Assembly: GCF_000003815.2 (NCBI RefSeq)
Contig: NC_049990.1
Coordinates: forward strand, 3,771,830 to 3,835,829
DNA from: Branchiostoma floridae
Taxonomy: Eukaryota; Chordata; Leptocardii; Amphioxiformes; Branchiostomatidae
DNA length: 64,000 nucleotides
Direction: 5' to 3'
This document shows positions 63,701 through 64,000 of the stretch, piece by piece. Each line of letters opens with the position of its first letter. Positions within the stretch are counted from its first letter, which is position 1. The notes under the pieces are model-generated. The model saw only the letters and a list, made by a program, of their open reading frames with translations. It was not told the origin of the DNA and searched no databases. A program made the position numbers and the translations under genes.

Positions 63701-64000
63701 GTCAAGTACAAAAGTCTGGCCGTTGCAAAGTCATATACAGTTGCTTGAGTAACTGCTATTTGGCGTATGTTTATTACCTAAATGTCTAACTTTCATTGCC
63801 GTATCAAGCAGAGTAAAGTGACAAAGGTATTTTTGTTCCAGGTTCACCAAGGAGGAGAAGGAGTCACGTGACCCGTACGCCTACCTCCCGTTCGGCTCCG
63901 GACCCAGGAACTGTGTGGGCATGCGCCTCGCTCAACTGGAGCTCAAGTTTGCTCTGGCCAAAATGCTGCAGAAGTTTCGTTTCGTTACCTGCGACAAGAC
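51766..64000 (+). CDS. CYP3-clan cytochrome P450, 3' partial
   Basis: Thirteen exons: 51766-51833, 54144-54237, 54550-54602, 56022-56118, 57222-57338, 57787-57875, 58451-58599, 58984-59114, 59539-59598, 60276-60461, 61431-61519, 62404-62541 and 63842-64000 (continues). Together they encode about 476 aa; CYP3A proteins are about 500 aa, so only about 25-30 residues are missing. Motifs: an N-terminal signal anchor (about 8-25) and [11 protein letters not shown]; helix C WKRVR (125-129); I-helix AGYETT (311-316, A/G-G-x-E-T-T); ExxR in ETLR (368-371); PERF (422-425); heme loop [10 protein letters not shown] (441-450, Cys448 as ligand). All key residues are intact, so it should be an active ER monooxygenase. 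CYP3A-like features include [23 protein letters not shown] and [14 protein letters not shown]. Most junctions are canonical. The acceptor at 60275 lies in a TTA microsatellite and has a poor pyrimidine tract. Introns are full of short elements. Confidence 0.93.
52614..52716. mobile_element. 85-bp MITE with 22-bp TIRs and 9-bp target duplication
   Basis: The element spans 52623-52707: left TAGCCTGGGTACCATACGTA, right the inverse ending GGTACCCAGGCTA (one or two mismatches). It is bracketed by AAATATTCG at 52614-52622 and 52708-52716. A 9-bp duplication is typical of Mutator-type elements. It lies in P450 intron 1. Confidence 0.85.
53290..53763. repeat. Interstitial telomere-like tract (CCCTAA)n with variants
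   Basis: A run of perfect CCCTAA hexamers (about 53350-53440) gives way to CCCCAG, CCCTAG and mixed CCCTAC/CCCCAA units, then to a gap. The minus strand reads TTAGGG, the metazoan telomere repeat. It is inside P450 intron 1, not at a chromosome end. Translated frames across it are low-complexity artefacts. Confidence 0.92.
53764..53863. other. Assembly gap (100 N)
   Basis: Follows the telomere-like tract in P450 intron 1. Confidence 0.99.
54920..55742. mobile_element. TIR element with TAA target duplication (about 817 bp)
   Basis: The element 54923-55739 begins TACCCGCCTCACATTATA and ends TAATGTGAGGCGGGTA, flanked by TAA on both sides (54920-54922, 55740-55742). A 3-bp TWA duplication is typical of PIF/Harbinger-type elements. 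The interior is rich in CGATC/GATCG motifs and has no transposase frame. It lies in P450 intron 3. Confidence 0.82.
56212..56491. mobile_element. Foldback element with GAAACGTCC arms
   Basis: The left arm about 56212-56288 (CAATTCAATCTCTACAACTG ... GGACGTTTCGAGTGACATCC) and the right arm about 56414-56491 (GGATGTCACTCGAAACGTCC ...) are inverted around about 125 bp. It lies in P450 intron 4. Confidence 0.8.
56640..56790 (-). mobile_element. Possible tRNA-type SINE on the minus strand
   Basis: The minus strand shows a B box GGGTTCGAATCAC (plus strand GTGATTCGAACCCGGTACC) with an upstream GTGACGTGACTGCAAGGTA. Fragmentary. Confidence 0.45.
57466..57690. repeat. CCAA / CAAA microsatellite
   Basis: Compound (CCAACCAA)n then (CAAA)n simple repeat in P450 intron 5. 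Long open frames here (both strands) are repeat artefacts. Confidence 0.9.
59626..59904. mobile_element. Second TAA-type TIR element, containing an assembly gap
   Basis: The left end TGCCCGGTCACATGTAGCGA and its continuation AAATCGATCGGA are mirrored by TCCGATCGATTTTCGCTACA ... GGGGGGTA. TAA flanks at 59623-59625 and 59905-59907. Its right end (TTAGAGCTC ... CTCCGATCGA) also resembles that of the element at 54923-55739, so both belong to related groups. It lies in P450 intron 9, 27 bp after the donor. Confidence 0.78.
59719..59818. other. Assembly gap (100 N)
   Basis: Lies inside the small TIR element of P450 intron 9. Confidence 0.99.
59990..60265. repeat. TTATG / TATTA microsatellite ending at a P450 splice acceptor
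   Basis: (TGTTATGT)n then (TATTATAT)n with TTGTA variants. It ends about 10 bp before the exon at 60276. The acceptor context is A-rich (AATAAAAAG) instead of a pyrimidine tract. Confidence 0.85.
60558..60782. mobile_element. Complete foldback element (GCTGACGTTT ... AAACGTCAGC)
   Basis: The left arm (CCTGCTGACGTTTTCTTG, CTCAGAGCTTCTAACTGGAG, GGAGTTCTGCCTCTCGCCGC) and the right arm (GGCGACGAGAGGTAGACCTC, CCAGTTAGAAGCTCTGAGGA, CATCGAAACGTCAGCTGATG) are inverted over about 100 bp. Half-copies lie at 21590 and 44370. It lies in P450 intron 10. Confidence 0.8.
61770..61905 (-). mobile_element. (GAAT)n tail and short retroelement end, minus strand
   Basis: A GAATGAATGAATGAATG run is followed by ACCTTAATTGTACTTTTGTG and AAGTACAGGTCGTAGC. 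This resembles the 33300 element (tail of TTCA repeats when read on the minus strand). It lies in P450 intron 11. Confidence 0.5.
62100..62225 (+). mobile_element. SINE-like fragment with B box
   Basis: GATTCTGGGTTCGGATCCCT is a B-box-like motif. CGGCACTTTACGCCTAGTTC follows, a diverged version of the SINE core seen at 14420. It lies in P450 intron 11. Confidence 0.5.
63029..63713. repeat. 137-bp tandem repeat, five near-identical copies
   Basis: GGTGTGTATCCACGCTAGCG recurs at 63041, 63178, 63315 and at the same spacing twice more (period 137). Each unit also contains CAGTAAACGTGACGTCTACA and GGATGATATCATCAGTGTCA. Copies 2-5 look identical by eye; copy 1 starts with a few differences. The array ends about 130 bp before the heme-loop exon of the P450. 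Confidence 0.95.
63724..63800. mobile_element. Fragment of the CAGTTGCTTGAGTAACTG family
   Basis: ACAGTTGCTTGAGTAACTGC then TTACCTAAATGTCTAACTTT matches 32455-32510. It directly follows the 137-bp array and precedes the last P450 exon by about 40 bp. Confidence 0.6.

Overview
This is a eukaryotic window of compact metazoan type. It has multi-exon genes with GT-AG introns of roughly 0.3-3.7 kb, a very dense load of short inverted-repeat elements, SINEs and minisatellites, and four runs of N that mark assembly gaps. The protein families (AMMECR1, CLNS1A/pICln, an ankyrin/SOCS-box protein, a collagen-stalked C-type lectin and a CYP3-clan P450), the lectin's PNAMY-type cytoplasmic tail and the style of repeats fit an invertebrate chordate such as amphioxus (Branchiostoma). 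That attribution is inference.

Layout. Bases 1-10986 hold no confident exon, only repeats; the 5' end of AMMECR1 lies upstream or was not recognised. Bases 10987-16164 (+) carry the last four coding exons of AMMECR1. Its introns contain an RT-bearing LINE split by a tRNA-derived SINE, and a minisatellite grown from one of its own splice sites. Bases 16165-26772 are intergenic, with a TTAA-flanked DNA transposon dimer inserted in a minisatellite. Bases 26773 to about 33720 (+) encode a type II membrane protein with coiled coil, collagen repeats and a C-type lectin domain. One of its introns holds a tandem array of a miniature LTR retrotransposon. Bases 37061-40612 (-) hold a complete CLNS1A gene (235 aa, 6 exons). 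It lies head to head, 431 bp apart, with an ankyrin-repeat/SOCS-box gene at 41044-48064 (+, 7 exons, 416 aa). Bases 51766-64000 (+) hold 13 exons of a CYP3-like cytochrome P450. It is complete from the start codon to just past the heme loop and runs off the window.

The genes do unrelated jobs: a conserved AMMECR1-domain protein, carbohydrate recognition at the membrane, Sm-protein/methylosome assembly, probable E3-ligase substrate recruitment, and ER monooxygenation. They do not form a functional cluster.

The most striking non-genic signals are these. (1) A five-LTR TRIM array, with LTRs of TG...CA form, a tRNA-Lys-type primer-binding site, a polypurine tract, internal regions of only about 107 bp, a CTTC target duplication, and a recoverable empty site at a second copy of the host repeat. 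(2) A recurring pattern of partial tandem duplications that straddle exon/intron borders, seen at six exons in three genes. (3) A 5 x 137 bp array next to the P450 heme exon. (4) An interstitial telomere-like tract in P450 intron 1. All coordinates were read by eye. No alignment, search or folding was run.
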